A stretch of DNA of 50,110 bases from Streptomyces hygroscopicus (GTDB lineage Bacteria; Actinomycetota; Actinomycetes; Streptomycetales; Streptomycetaceae). Positions 42,560 through 50,110 of the stretch are shown in pieces. The stretch spans positions 1 through 50,110 of the forward strand of contig NZ_LBMW01000054.1 in NCBI RefSeq assembly GCF_026168105.1, given 5' to 3'. Under the pieces are notes generated by a model, which worked only from the letters and a program-made list of their open reading frames with translations, ran no database searches and was not told the DNA's origin. The position numbers and the translations under genes were made by a program. Within the stretch, counting starts at the first letter, position 1, and every line of letters starts with the position of its first letter.

Positions 42560-43378
42560 ATGCACGACTTGGGGCCGTTCATGACCTGGTATCACCACGG
42601 CTGGCTCGCCGGTTACGCGTTACCGGCTGCCTTCAGCGCCGGCCTTGCGTGGGTCGGCTTGGTCCGCCACTCCGTTGGGAAGGGCCGACTGCTGGGCAGC
42701 TGGAGGTCCGCCGCCCTGACACTCGCGGTTCTCGCTCTGACGGGCGCAGTCGGCATCGCTGCCGGGTTGGCGCTGCCGCACCTGGCCAAACTGCCTCCGA
42801 GCGCCGCGGGCCTGGCCACCGGTGTCACGACCATGCCTCGCAAGAGGCAGGACGATACGACCCAGCCCTACGTCAAGTTCATGACACTCGGCATTGCCTG
42901 GTTCAGGGAACGACTCGAGTACCGCATGCAGCTCGATGCTCTCAGCTGGTGCGACCGGTTCTTGGACGGCTTCGAGAAGTCAACGCAGCTGCGTGTGTTC
43001 GTGCACGAACTCAAGAACTACGTGACGGACCGGCATCCCACGGCCGTCAAAACGATCACCAACCTGTTCGACGCCGCCGACAAGGCCATGATCAATGCCC
43101 TTGAGGTGCAGACGACGACCGATGAGGCCCGCCGCGAGGTCCACATCGCCTGGATGCGGGAGCCGACCGACGAAGAGGTCTTTCAGTGCCGCAGTGCTTT
43201 CGGCGAAGCCCGCAACCGCTGCGGAGATCTGTTGCTGTATGCCTACGTGCACGGCCGCCGGACAGAACAGACCGAGCTTGAGGCACTGCGCGCCAAGGCA
43301 CTGTCCAGCGACGCCTTCCACAGTGCGGCACTGCCGCAGCAACGGCGACGGTTCAGCCTCCGCCGCGACCTTCGTTAG
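42560..43378 (+). CDS. two-helix membrane protein with cytoplasmic helical domain, unknown
   Basis: 272 residues from ATG 42560 (ATG 42581 is an alternative; ribosome site unclear). Two membrane helices (about 15-36 GYALPAAFSAGLAWVGL and 50-72 LTLAVLALTGAVGIAAGLAL) precede a 190-residue soluble domain, predicted all-helical and rich in charged and aromatic residues (IAWFRERLEYRMQLDALSW, QLRVFVHELKNYV, FDAADKAMINALEV). No known motif. GC is lower than core genes. The small HTH gene downstream is convergent. Confidence 0.65.
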   Translation: MHDLGPFMTWYHHGWLAGYALPAAFSAGLAWVGLVRHSVGKGRLLGSWRSAALTLAVLALTGAVGIAAGLALPHLAKLPPSAAGLATGVTTMPRKRQDDTTQPYVKFMTLGIAWFRERLEYRMQLDALSWCDRFLDGFEKSTQLRVFVHELKNYVTDRHPTAVKTITNLFDAADKAMINALEVQTTTDEARREVHIAWMREPTDEEVFQCRSAFGEARNRCGDLLLYAYVHGRRTEQTELEALRAKALSSDAFHSAALPQQRRRFSLRRDLR

Positions 43379-43444
43379 CGGCGGCAACCCGGCCCGACCT
43401 GCACGCCCGCCGGTTCCCAGACCAGTCCGGCAGCCGGGACACGG

Positions 43445-43780
43445 TCAACGATGCGTCGCGATGCTGCTTCCACGCAAAGACGATGAGTCCCCACTGCTCA
43501 CAGTGTGCCCCCCTGCGGTGTCCGGGCGGCGGGGAGAAAACCTGATCTCAACGTCGGCCCCCAGCGCTTCCGCTGCCGCAGCCAGAGTACGCACCGTCAG
43601 ATTTGCGTCACCCGACATGATCTGGCTGACCCTGCCGGGGCTGACTCCCATGGCCTTGGCAAGGTCCGAACGTGTCTTTCCCAGCCCCGCCAACAAGCCT
43701 GCGAGAGAAGCCGTTGCCTGACGCGCCAACTGCGCACCGGCTAACTCGGCACTGCTCTCGCTGCGAGCGAAGAAGCTCAT
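43445..43780 (-). CDS. small XRE-type HTH regulator
   Basis: 111 residues. A Ser/Ala-rich lead is followed by an HTH_3 domain (about 36-77: TRSDLAKAMGVSPGRVSQIMSGDANLTVRTLAAAAEALG) and a short C-terminal strand DVEIRFS, the layout of HigA-like or phage-repressor-like proteins. No partner toxin is adjacent upstream; the convergent membrane-protein gene ends 66 bases away. An A/T-rich inverted repeat about 60 bases upstream of the start is a likely self-operator. Confidence 0.85.
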   Translation of the reverse strand: MSFFARSESSAELAGAQLARQATASLAGLLAGLGKTRSDLAKAMGVSPGRVSQIMSGDANLTVRTLAAAAEALGADVEIRFSPRRPDTAGGHTVSSGDSSSLRGSSIATHR

Positions 43781-44149
43781 GATATGACCCCCAACTCAAG
43801 GAACTGCAGCGGGCGTTGCTGCTGCATCAAGGATGCCACCTTTAGGTCTAGCTAAACACTGAGTTGCCGCAAAATCTCTCGGCGTTACGGCGCGCATCGC
43901 TCCGTCAGTGTGCCCGTGACCTGCGATATGAGCTTCGCGCGGCAGTCGATCCGTGACTGATTCAACGTCACCCCAACGGGGGTATGCGGTGGCTCCGCTC
44001 GGGCGGTCCGTCGTCCCCGTCCTGACACTCGAACGTCAGGACTCCCGTCGTCGGCAGAGACCCGTTTCGTCGGCTACTCGAGCACGGGGCTGGTGAGTTG
44101 AAGGGGCGCCGCCTATCGTACGGGCGGCTCCGGCCGAGGAGGCGTACGC
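43781..44149. other. divergent intergenic region between HTH gene and sortase
   Basis: About 370 bp. Contains the A/T-rich repeat at 43841-43856 and a GAGGAGG ribosome site before the sortase start. No gene seen. Confidence 0.5.
43841..43856. promoter_or_regulatory. candidate operator of small HTH gene
   Basis: TTTAG-GTCTAG-CTAAA, an inverted repeat with an A/T-rich character standing out in GC-rich DNA. Located 61-76 bases upstream of the HTH gene start; probably overlaps its promoter. Confidence 0.5.
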
Positions 44150-44917
44150 ATGCGGGCTCCCGTCGTCCACCACGTCAACCGGCGGCGCCGGGCCCTGTGC
44201 CGTCGAATGCTCCGAAGTGGCGGGGAACTGCTCGTCACCGTCGGGGCCGTGCTGCTGTTGCTCGTCGTGCACCAGCTGTGGTGGACCAACCGTCAGGCCC
44301 GGCAGGGGGCCGAGCGGAAGGTGCAGGCGTTGGAGCGGGAGTGGGGTGGGTCCGGGGCGACCACGGGATCGCCGGCCGTCGGGGGCGCCGTTTCGCCGGC
44401 TGCCGGTGGTACCGGCCAGAGCCCCCGGCGGCAGGCCGTCGCCGTCGGCTCCGTCCGCCCCGCCCCCTCCCAGGCCTACGCCGTCCTCGTCATCCCCCGG
44501 CTCTCCCTGCGTGCCCCCGTCGCCGAAGGCATCAGCAAGGCCGGTGTGCTCAACAAGGGGTATGTCGGTCACTACCCGGGCACCGCCCAGGCCGGGCAGG
44601 CGGGCAACTTCGCGCTCGCCGGGCATCGCAACACCCATGGGGAGCCGTTCCGGTATCTCGACCGCCTCCGTCGGGGGGACGCCGTCGTCGTCGAGACCGG
44701 GGCCGCCGTATACACATACGTCGTCGGGCAGGTGCTTCCCGAGACCTCGGCCGGGGACGGGGGCGTCATCGCCGCCGTGCCGCGCAGCGACGTCAAGCCG
44801 TCCTACGGGTACGACCGTCCCGGCTACTACCTCACCCTCACCACCTGCACCCCCGAGTTCACCTCCCGGTACCGGCTCGTGGTGTGGGGCACGCTCTCCT
44901 CGGCTCGGCCCCGGTGA
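44150..44917 (+). CDS. class E sortase
   Basis: 255 residues. An N-terminal membrane anchor (about 27-44, LLVTVGAVLLLLVVHQLWW) and a variable linker precede the sortase barrel. The catalytic residues are H159 (ALAGHRNTHGEPF), C233 (LTLTTCTPEFTSRYR) and R240. It attaches surface proteins bearing an LAxTG-type signal to peptidoglycan outside the membrane. No substrate gene lies adjacent. GAGGAGG precedes ATG 44150. Confidence 0.95.
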   Translation: MRAPVVHHVNRRRRALCRRMLRSGGELLVTVGAVLLLLVVHQLWWTNRQARQGAERKVQALEREWGGSGATTGSPAVGGAVSPAAGGTGQSPRRQAVAVGSVRPAPSQAYAVLVIPRLSLRAPVAEGISKAGVLNKGYVGHYPGTAQAGQAGNFALAGHRNTHGEPFRYLDRLRRGDAVVVETGAAVYTYVVGQVLPETSAGDGGVIAAVPRSDVKPSYGYDRPGYYLTLTTCTPEFTSRYRLVVWGTLSSARPR

Positions 44918-44935
44918 CCTCGGGCCATGCGAATG

Positions 44936-44951
44936 TCAGTTCGGTCACTGA
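44936..44951. promoter_or_regulatory. weak inverted repeat upstream of HxlR gene
   Basis: TCAGT-TCGGTC-ACTGA, located 35 bases before the HxlR start. It may be an autoregulatory site; short, so uncertain. Confidence 0.25.
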
Positions 44952-44985
44952 ATCAAGGGGGTGGGAACTCGCTACAGTGGGGCCC

Positions 44986-45519
44986 ATGGCTCTCGGCAAG
45001 GACTACGCGAGGCAGGAGTGCTCGATCGCTCGCGCGCTGGAGGTCGTGGGCGAGCGCTGGACGCTCCTCGTCGTGCGCGACGCGTTGTACGGCGTACGGC
45101 GCTACAACGACTTCCTGGTGCACCTCGGGATTCCGCGTGCCGTCCTCGCCGCCCGCCTCCAGACCCTCACCGCCGAGGGGATCCTGGAGAAGCGCCGCTA
45201 CCAGGATTCCCCGCCGCGGGACGAGTACGTTCTCACCGACCGAGGCATCGCCCTGTGGCCGACCCTGCGGGCGCTCGGGCTGTGGGGCCGCGAGCACTTC
45301 ACCGAGACACAGCTGCGGGCCTTCAGGCACGCGACGTGCGGCACGGAGCTGGAACTCGGGCCGTACGACGAGTGCCCCGCCTGTGGGACCGTCGTGCCCG
45401 TCCCGGACGTCGAAATGGTGCCGGGACCCGGACTCGACCCGGCCCCGGCCGACCCGGTCAGCCGGGCTCTGCTCAAACCGAAGAGGCTGCTGCAGCCGAT
45501 CGAGACGGATCCCGCGTGA
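44986..45519 (+). CDS. HxlR-family transcriptional regulator
   Basis: 177 residues. The winged-helix domain (about 8-100) carries the HxlR signature: ECSIARALEVVGERWTLLVVRDALYGVRRYNDFLVHLGIPRAVLAARLQTLTAEGIL. The C-terminal extension includes CGTELELGPYDECPACG, three Cys that may bind metal or act as a redox sensor. Target genes not evident. Confidence 0.92.
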   Translation: MALGKDYARQECSIARALEVVGERWTLLVVRDALYGVRRYNDFLVHLGIPRAVLAARLQTLTAEGILEKRRYQDSPPRDEYVLTDRGIALWPTLRALGLWGREHFTETQLRAFRHATCGTELELGPYDECPACGTVVPVPDVEMVPGPGLDPAPADPVSRALLKPKRLLQPIETDPA

Positions 45520-45627
45520 CCGCTGCCGCACGGTGTTCCGTGTTCCTGTATAACGGCAGGGACCGTTAGGGAACCGTAGGGAACGGCAGTGCTCCACAAG
45601 GGCAGTTGCACGGGGGGAGGGCAGTTG

Positions 45628-45939
45628 GTGATCCGGACCTGCGCGAACCTGCGTCCCACCGCGCTGCTGCTGATCCTTCTCCTCGGGATCGCCGTCCTCG
45701 ACGCCGGGAGCCTGCCCGCCGCCGTCGCCCTCGCCGCGACCGCCGCGGTCGGCTCCGCCCTCGCCGTCTGTGCGTCGATCGCCGCGCGCAGCGTGCCCGC
45801 CGTGCCGCCGACCAGCGTGCGCACGGCCATGCGGGACCGCGAGCGACGTACCGCGTTCCTGCCGCAACGGGACCCCGATGCCCCGGGCCGCAGGCGACCG
45901 CGGGCACCTGGGCGCGCCCTTCCGGCGATCATCGCGTAG
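45628..45939 (+). CDS. DUF6412-like small membrane protein
   Basis: 103 residues from GTG 45628, preceded by GGGGGGAGGG. Two N-terminal hydrophobic helices (LRPTALLLILLLGIAVLDAG and AAVALAATAAVGSALAVCASIAA) and an Arg/Pro-rich tail ending ALPAIIA. It sits immediately upstream of a YidC-like insertase on the same strand, an arrangement I associate with DUF6412 proteins; probably a helper or small partner (inference). Confidence 0.7.
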   Translation: MIRTCANLRPTALLLILLLGIAVLDAGSLPAAVALAATAAVGSALAVCASIAARSVPAVPPTSVRTAMRDRERRTAFLPQRDPDAPGRRRPRAPGRALPAIIA

Positions 45940-46157
45940 GGCATCTCTTCCTCGTACGCCGCTGCGAACCGCCGTGGCGGGTACGTCTCTCCGTCGTACG
46001 TACGTCTGACCGTTGCGAGTACTTCCCACCGTCGCATGCGGATCTCCCCGCCGTACGTCTGCCCCGCGCGGGTCGTCATGCCGAAACCCCTCATCCCTTC
46101 CTGAACCCCGGCACGACTTCCTTCACCCGGTACGACGGCACCCCGGAGGGCTCATTC

Positions 46158-46904
46158 ATGTCGACCTTCATGTCGACCCTCATGTCCGCATTCATGTCCG
46201 TGTTCGCAGGGCTGGTCGAGCGGCTGGCCGATCTGCTCCAGCCGTTCTTCCACGCCTCCGCGGCCGCTGCCTCGATCGTCCTGTTCACCGCGCTCGTACG
46301 ACTTCTGGTCCACCCCCTGTCCCGGGCCGCGGCGCGCGGACAGCAGGCGCGCGCCAAGCTCCAGCCGAGGATCGCCGAGCTGCACAAGAAGCATGCGAAG
46401 AACCCGGAGAAGCTGCAGAAGGCCGTCCTCGAACTGCACGCCGAGGAACAGGTCTCCCCGCTGTCCGGCTGCCTGCCCAGCCTCCTCCAGGCGCCGGCCT
46501 TCTTCCTCCTCTACCACCTGTTCTCGAGCACGACGATCGGCGGCGAGAGCAACGACCTGCTCACGCATACGCTGTTGGCCGCGCCGCTCGGCGGCCGGTG
46601 GGCCGACGCGCTCGGCCACGGCGGCCCTCTCGGGCCGGCGGGGCTCGTCTACCTCGCGCTGTTCGCGCTCGTCGCGGCCGTCGCCGTCTTCAACTTCCGG
46701 CGTACGAAGCAGACGATGGCCGACGGTCCGGTTCCGGTCGGTGACGGCGAGCAGGTGCCCGGTCTCGGCGCGGTCAGCAAGGCGATGCCCTTCCTGTCCT
46801 TCTTCACCCTCGTCACCGTGGCGGTGGTGCCGTTGGCCGCCGGGCTGTATGTGATCACCAGTGCGACCTGGAGCGCGGTCGAGCGGGCGGTGCTGTACCG
46901 CTGA
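46158..46904 (+). CDS. YidC/Oxa1-family membrane insertase (second copy type)
   Basis: 248 residues. An Oxa1 core with five helices: FFHASAAAASIVLFTALVRLLVHPLSRAA (hydrophilic-groove Arg), a cytoplasmic hairpin with KLQPRIAELHKKHAKNPEKLQKAV, PLSGCLPSLLQAPAFFLLYHLF, and two further helices. Shorter than the main Streptomyces YidC and without a long basic tail. The N-terminus is MSTFMSTLMSAFMSVF, from a tandem 12-base repeat offering four in-frame ATGs. GGAGGG precedes the first. Confidence 0.9.
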   Translation: MSTFMSTLMSAFMSVFAGLVERLADLLQPFFHASAAAASIVLFTALVRLLVHPLSRAAARGQQARAKLQPRIAELHKKHAKNPEKLQKAVLELHAEEQVSPLSGCLPSLLQAPAFFLLYHLFSSTTIGGESNDLLTHTLLAAPLGGRWADALGHGGPLGPAGLVYLALFALVAAVAVFNFRRTKQTMADGPVPVGDGEQVPGLGAVSKAMPFLSFFTLVTVAVVPLAAGLYVITSATWSAVERAVLYR

Positions 46905-47056
46905 GCGCGGGGCGGTGGCGGTCCAGTCCGTGAACGGGGTATTGCGGACTGGACACCGACCTTGGAGGATCGACCAGTCCTCCGATGGCTGCGCCCAGGG
47001 CCGCACTCCGGCGCACCAGTCGGCCGGGCTGCCCACGATCGAGGGAGATTGTGATC

Positions 47057-47914
47057 ATGAAGCTGCTGCGAGTCGGTACGGCGGGGGCGGAGCGGCCCGC
47101 GCTGCTCGACGCCGAGGGGACCCTGCGGGACCTGTCGGGTCTCGTCGCGGACATCGACGGACCGCTGCTCGCCGACGACGCGGCGCTCGGCCGTATCCGT
47201 GCTGCCGCAGACTCGGGAGAGCTGCCGCAGCTGGACGCCACCGGGCTGCGCATCGGACCGCCGGTCGCCGGTATCGGCAAGGTCGTCTGCATCGGCCTGA
47301 ACTACCACGACCACGCCCGCGAGACCGGCGCCGAAGCGCCCGCCGAGCCGGTGATCTTCTTCAAGGCGGCGGACACGGTGGTCGGACCCCACGACACCGT
47401 GCTCGTGCCGCGCGGGTCCACCAAGACCGACTGGGAGGTCGAACTGGCGGTCGTCGTCGGCCGTACGGCCCGCTATCTGGAGTCGCGGGAGGAGGCGCTC
47501 GCGCATGTGGCCGGGTACGCGGTGGCGCACGACGTCTCCGAGCGCGAGTTCCAGATCGAGCGGGGCGGGACCTGGGACAAGGGGAAGAACTGCGAGACCT
47601 TCAATCCGCTGGGGCCGTGGCTGGTGACGGCGGACGAGGTGCCGGATCCGCAGAGCCTTTCGCTGAAGCTGTGGGTCAACGGGGAGCTGAAGCAGGACGG
47701 GACCACCGCCGAGCAGATCTTCCCGGTCGCCGAAGTGGTGCGGTACGTCAGCCAGTTCATGACCCTGTATCCGGGTGACGTCATCAACACCGGCACACCG
47801 GCGGGGGTTGCGCTCGGGCGGCCCGAGCCGAAGCCGTTCCTGCGGGCCGGGGACGTGGTGGAGCTGGAGATCGAGGGGCTCGGGCGGCAGCGGCAGGAGC
47901 TGAAAGACGCCTGA
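47057..47914 (+). CDS. fumarylacetoacetate hydrolase-family protein
   Basis: 285 residues. An N-terminal cap domain (MKLLRVGTAGAERPALLD) is followed by the FAH core: GKVVCIGLNYHDHARETG, PVIFFKAADTVVGP, DWEVELAVVVGR with metal-binding Glu residues, and NTGTPAGVALG. The family includes 2-keto-3-deoxy acid dehydratases, oxaloacetate decarboxylases and acylpyruvases. The sugar-oxidoreductase neighbours suggest a ketodeoxy-acid or uronate-type substrate (inference). Confidence 0.92.
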   Translation: MKLLRVGTAGAERPALLDAEGTLRDLSGLVADIDGPLLADDAALGRIRAAADSGELPQLDATGLRIGPPVAGIGKVVCIGLNYHDHARETGAEAPAEPVIFFKAADTVVGPHDTVLVPRGSTKTDWEVELAVVVGRTARYLESREEALAHVAGYAVAHDVSEREFQIERGGTWDKGKNCETFNPLGPWLVTADEVPDPQSLSLKLWVNGELKQDGTTAEQIFPVAEVVRYVSQFMTLYPGDVINTGTPAGVALGRPEPKPFLRAGDVVELEIEGLGRQRQELKDA

Positions 47915-47919
47915 GGGAT

Positions 47920-47993
47920 GGGGAACTGCGCGAGTTGGCGGCTGCGGGTTGTTCGTGGTTGGTCGCGCGGTTCCCCGCGCCCCTATGGGGCGC
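47920..47993. repeat. Streptomyces-type intergenic double hairpin, likely bidirectional terminator
   Basis: GGGGAACTGCGCGA (47920-47933) pairs with TCGCGCGGTTCCCC (47963-47976), one mismatch. A second hairpin GCGCCCC-TAT-GGGGCGC (47977-47993) follows directly. Sequences of this type recur widely between convergent genes in Streptomyces. Here it separates the FAH gene from the HbpS-like gene. Confidence 0.8.
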
Positions 47994-47996
47994 CCC

Positions 47997-48467
47997 TCAC
48001 TCTTGGCCTTTGAACCTCTCCAGCGCCTCCACCACCAGCGCGTGGTCCTCCACCTGCGGCAGGCCCGAGACCACCACCGTGCCGATCACGCCAGCGCCCT
48101 CGACCGTGACCGGGAAGGCGCCGCCGTGGGCCGCGTACACATCGGGGTCGAGGCGGGAGGACTCCTCGAACGTCGTGCCCTTGGCGCGGAAGCGGGAGCC
48201 GACCAGCAGGGAGGAGCAGCCGTAGCGCTCGACGACGCGGCGCTTGCGGTCGATCCAGGCGTCGTTGTCCGGCGTCGAACCGGGCAGCGCCGCGTGGAAG
48301 AGCTGCTGGCCGCCGCGGCGGATGTCGATCGCGACCGGGGCCTTGCGGGCCCGCGCCAGCTCCACCAGCAGCGTCCCGAGGGCCCACGCGTCGTCGTAGG
48401 TGAAATGATGCAGCGTCAGACGGTGTTCCTGCGCCTCGAGTTCCGCGATGTCCCGTGCCGTCGTCAC
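47997..48467 (-). CDS. GlcG/HbpS-like (UPF0303) heme-degrading-domain protein
   Basis: 156 residues from GTG 48467. The family pattern is RLTLHHFTYDDAWALGTLLVELA, PVAIDIRRGGQQLFHAALPGS, DNDAWIDRKRRVV, and GAFPVTVEGAGVIGTVVVSGLPQVEDHALVVEAL. It has no signal peptide, so it is cytoplasmic, unlike secreted HbpS. The start overlaps the stop of the oxidoreductase gene by 4 bases, meaning tight coupling. Function unclear; some relatives bind small molecules or heme. Confidence 0.88.
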   Translation of the reverse strand: MTTARDIAELEAQEHRLTLHHFTYDDAWALGTLLVELARARKAPVAIDIRRGGQQLFHAALPGSTPDNDAWIDRKRRVVERYGCSSLLVGSRFRAKGTTFEESSRLDPDVYAAHGGAFPVTVEGAGVIGTVVVSGLPQVEDHALVVEALERFKGQE

Positions 48468-49549
48468 AGTGCCACCGCCACACCCTCGCGGGCCGAGCGC
48501 CGGGCCGCCTCGAGGACGTCCAGAGCCGCGGCCGCCTCGTGCGCGGTGACCGGGTTGGGGCCACCCTCCCGCAGGGCCTTCGCGATCGCCGCGTAGTACG
48601 CCGGGTAGTCGCCCCGGAGGGTCGGCACGGGGTGGCCGCCGCCGGTCAGCGGGGACTCGCCGGCGCCCACGCGACCCCACAGGGGCTCGGGTTCGGTGCC
48701 CCAGCCGCGGCCGGGGCGCTCGCCCGCGCGCAGCGCCGCCTCCTGCGGGTCCAGGCCGTACTTGACGTAACCCGCCCGGGAGCCCAGGACGCGGAAGCGC
48801 GGGCCGAGTTGGGCCGCCGTCGCGGAGGCATGGAGATGGGAACGGACGCCGCTGGTGTGCGTGAGCGCGATGAACGTGTCGTCGTCCGTCTGCGCACCCG
48901 GGCGGCGGATGTCCGACTCGGCGTACACGGAGGCGGCGGGACCGAAGAGGACCAGCGCCTGGTCGACGAGATGGCTGCCGAGGTCGTACAGCAGACCTCC
49001 GATCTCTTCCGGGTCGCCGGACTCGCGCCAGCCGCCCTTGGGCTGCGGGCGCCAGCGCTCGAAACGGGACTCGAACCGCCAGGTGTCGCCGAGTTCGCCC
49101 TCGGCCAGCAGCTTGCGGAGCGTGAGGAAGTCGTTGTCCCAGCGGCGGTTCTGGAAGACGGAGAGCAGCAGGCCGCGCTCCTCGGCCAGGGCCGCCAGGC
49201 TGCGCGCCTCGGCCGCCGTGCCCGCGATCGGCTTGTCGACCACGACCGGCAGGCCCGCCTTGAGGGCGGTGGTCGCGAGCGGAACGTGCGTCTTGTTCGG
49301 GGACGCGATGACGATCAGGTCCAGCTCGTCGGCGCGGGGCCACAGCTCGTCGGGCGTGGCGGCGAAGCGTACGCCGGGGAACTCGGCGCGGGCCTGCTCC
49401 CGCCGCTCCGGGTTCGAGGTGACGACCGTGTCGAGGACCAGGCCCTCGGCGGCGGCGATCAGCGGGGCGTGGAAGACGGAGCCCGCGAGGCCGTAGCCCA
49501 CGAGGGCCACGCGGAGGGGGGTGTCGGTACCAGGGGCTGTGCCAGTCAT
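48464..49549 (-). CDS. Gfo/Idh/MocA-family oxidoreductase
   Basis: 361 residues. The N-terminal Rossmann fold (RVALVGYGLAGSVFHAPLI), LDLIVIASPNKTHVPLATTALKAGLPVVVDKPIAGT with the catalytic-region EKP-type Lys, and a C-terminal alpha/beta domain (GGLLYDLGSHLVDQAL with His). NAD(P)-dependent sugar or cyclitol dehydrogenase. ATG 49549. Divergent from a ROK regulator with an inverted-repeat operator between, so probably inducible by a sugar or its derivative. Confidence 0.94.
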   Translation of the reverse strand: MTGTAPGTDTPLRVALVGYGLAGSVFHAPLIAAAEGLVLDTVVTSNPERREQARAEFPGVRFAATPDELWPRADELDLIVIASPNKTHVPLATTALKAGLPVVVDKPIAGTAAEARSLAALAEERGLLLSVFQNRRWDNDFLTLRKLLAEGELGDTWRFESRFERWRPQPKGGWRESGDPEEIGGLLYDLGSHLVDQALVLFGPAASVYAESDIRRPGAQTDDDTFIALTHTSGVRSHLHASATAAQLGPRFRVLGSRAGYVKYGLDPQEAALRAGERPGRGWGTEPEPLWGRVGAGESPLTGGGHPVPTLRGDYPAYYAAIAKALREGGPNPVTAHEAAAALDVLEAARRSAREGVAVAL

Positions 49550-49556
49550 GCCTCTA

Positions 49557-49579
49557 CTTTCGCAACGCTGTTGCCAAAG
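49557..49579. promoter_or_regulatory. inverted-repeat operator between oxidoreductase and ROK gene
   Basis: CTTTCGCAAC-GCT-GTTGCCAAAG, a 10-bp inverted repeat with one mismatch. It lies 7 bases upstream of the oxidoreductase ATG and 25 bases upstream of the ROK GTG. CTTTGGCAAC-type half-sites fit ROK-family repressors; likely autoregulatory and controlling both directions. Confidence 0.65.
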
Positions 49580-49604
49580 TGCAAGCACGGGGGAGAATGG
49601 GTGT

Positions 49605-50110
49605 GTGAACACGACGTACGCGGGATCCGGTGGAGGCAGACGTGGGGTCGGGGGGACCGTGGCGGGCGGAGTGAACCTGCTGGCGCTGCGCAGTCACAAC
49701 GCGGCGCTCGTGCTCGATCTGCTGCGGACGGCGGGGGAGAGCGGGATCAGCCGGCTGGAGCTGGCGGAGCGGACCGGGCTCACCCCGCAGGCCGTCAGCA
49801 AGATCACGGCCCGGCTGCGCACGGACGGCCTGGTCACGGAGGCTGGCCGCCGCGCCTCCACTGGCGGCAAGCCGCGGACCGTGCTGCGGCTGGTGCCCGG
49901 GGCCGGGTACGCGGTGGGGCTGCATCTGGACCGGGACGAACTGCGGGCCGTGCTGTGCGACCTCGCGGGCACGGTGGTCGCGGAGCGGCGGGCCCCACTG
50001 GACCTGGGCGCAGGCGCCGACGCCGTGCTGGAGGGGGCGGCCCGGGAGGTGGCGGGGCTGTCGGCCGGGGTCGTGGGGGCGGAGTCCGGGGCCGGGGTCG
50101 TGGCGGGGGC
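49605..50110 (+). CDS. ROK-family transcriptional regulator (3' end outside window)
   Basis: The frame from GTG 49605 stays open to the window end (168 residues seen). A winged HTH (LLALRSHNAALVLDLLRTAGESGISRLELAERTGLTPQAVSKITARLRTDGLV, about 23-75) is followed by GGKPRTVLRLVPGAGYAVGLHLDRD, the start of the sugar-kinase-like ROK domain. GGGGGAG lies upstream. It likely senses a sugar and represses the divergent oxidoreductase operon. Confidence 0.92.
   Translation, partial: MNTTYAGSGGGRRGVGGTVAGGVNLLALRSHNAALVLDLLRTAGESGISRLELAERTGLTPQAVSKITARLRTDGLVTEAGRRASTGGKPRTVLRLVPGAGYAVGLHLDRDELRAVLCDLAGTVVAERRAPLDLGAGADAVLEGAAREVAGLSAGVVGAESGAGVVAG

Overview
The window is high-GC actinobacterial chromosome, almost certainly Streptomyces. 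The evidence is the strong G/C third-position bias, frequent GTG starts, DasR-type (dre) operators around N-acetylglucosamine PTS genes, DUF397/DUF5753 regulator pairs, a class E sortase and typical Streptomyces intergenic repeats. Gene order across the left half follows the actinobacterial block known from M. tuberculosis Rv1330c-Rv1341 (pncB, clpS, DUF2017, mec, cysO, cysM, metallo-hydrolase, rph, rdgB), opened up by extra genes.

Layout. 1-4.1 kb: end of an RDD membrane protein, two small conserved proteins, and the NAD salvage pair pncA/pncB on the minus strand. 4.2-9.1 kb: clpS, DUF2017, a frameshifted amino-acid permease, then a cysteine module: Mec-type JAMM peptidase, a cysteine-leader peptide, a CysO sulfur carrier with a tail beyond its diglycine, and CysM. 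9.4-13.6 kb: secreted S53 peptidase, a lipoprotein, a membrane-anchored PemK/MazF-like protein, and a metallo-beta-lactamase-fold hydrolase. 13.7-16.8 kb: two EIIC permeases (nagE2, nagE1) and EIIB (nagF) with dre operators. 16.9-20.7 kb: rph, a small secreted protein, rdgB, tRNA-Leu(UAG), a GroES-like protein, DUF3618 and bcp. 20.8-34.4 kb: class A PBP, a three-gene ABC-2 exporter, DUF1707 and DUF445 proteins, an MFS transporter, small membrane proteins, a GlxA-type regulator and an AhpD-like protein.

34.4-41.0 kb is an accessory patch with visibly lower GC and gene debris. It holds a transposase N-terminus joined to a polymorphic-toxin (ALF-type) remnant, an Scr1/Scr2-like pair, a broken gene interrupted between 9-bp direct repeats, and a large intact PLD-nuclease/SF2-helicase/DUF3427 protein that is a candidate phage-defence gene. 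A second smaller patch at 42.4-43.9 kb pairs an unknown two-TM membrane protein with a small HTH regulator, next to a 36-bp perfect palindrome. 44.1-50.1 kb returns to core-like genes: sortase E, HxlR regulator, DUF6412, a second YidC/Oxa1 insertase, a FAH-family hydrolase, and a Gfo/Idh/MocA oxidoreductase plus HbpS-like gene divergent from a ROK regulator that runs off the window.

Functional links: sulfur-carrier cysteine synthesis (Mec/CysO/CysM) under a cysteine-rich leader peptide; GlcNAc uptake (NagE2/NagE1 with NagF) under DasR; RNA processing and nucleotide sanitation (rph, rdgB); and a probable sugar or polyol catabolic unit controlled by ROK at the right end.
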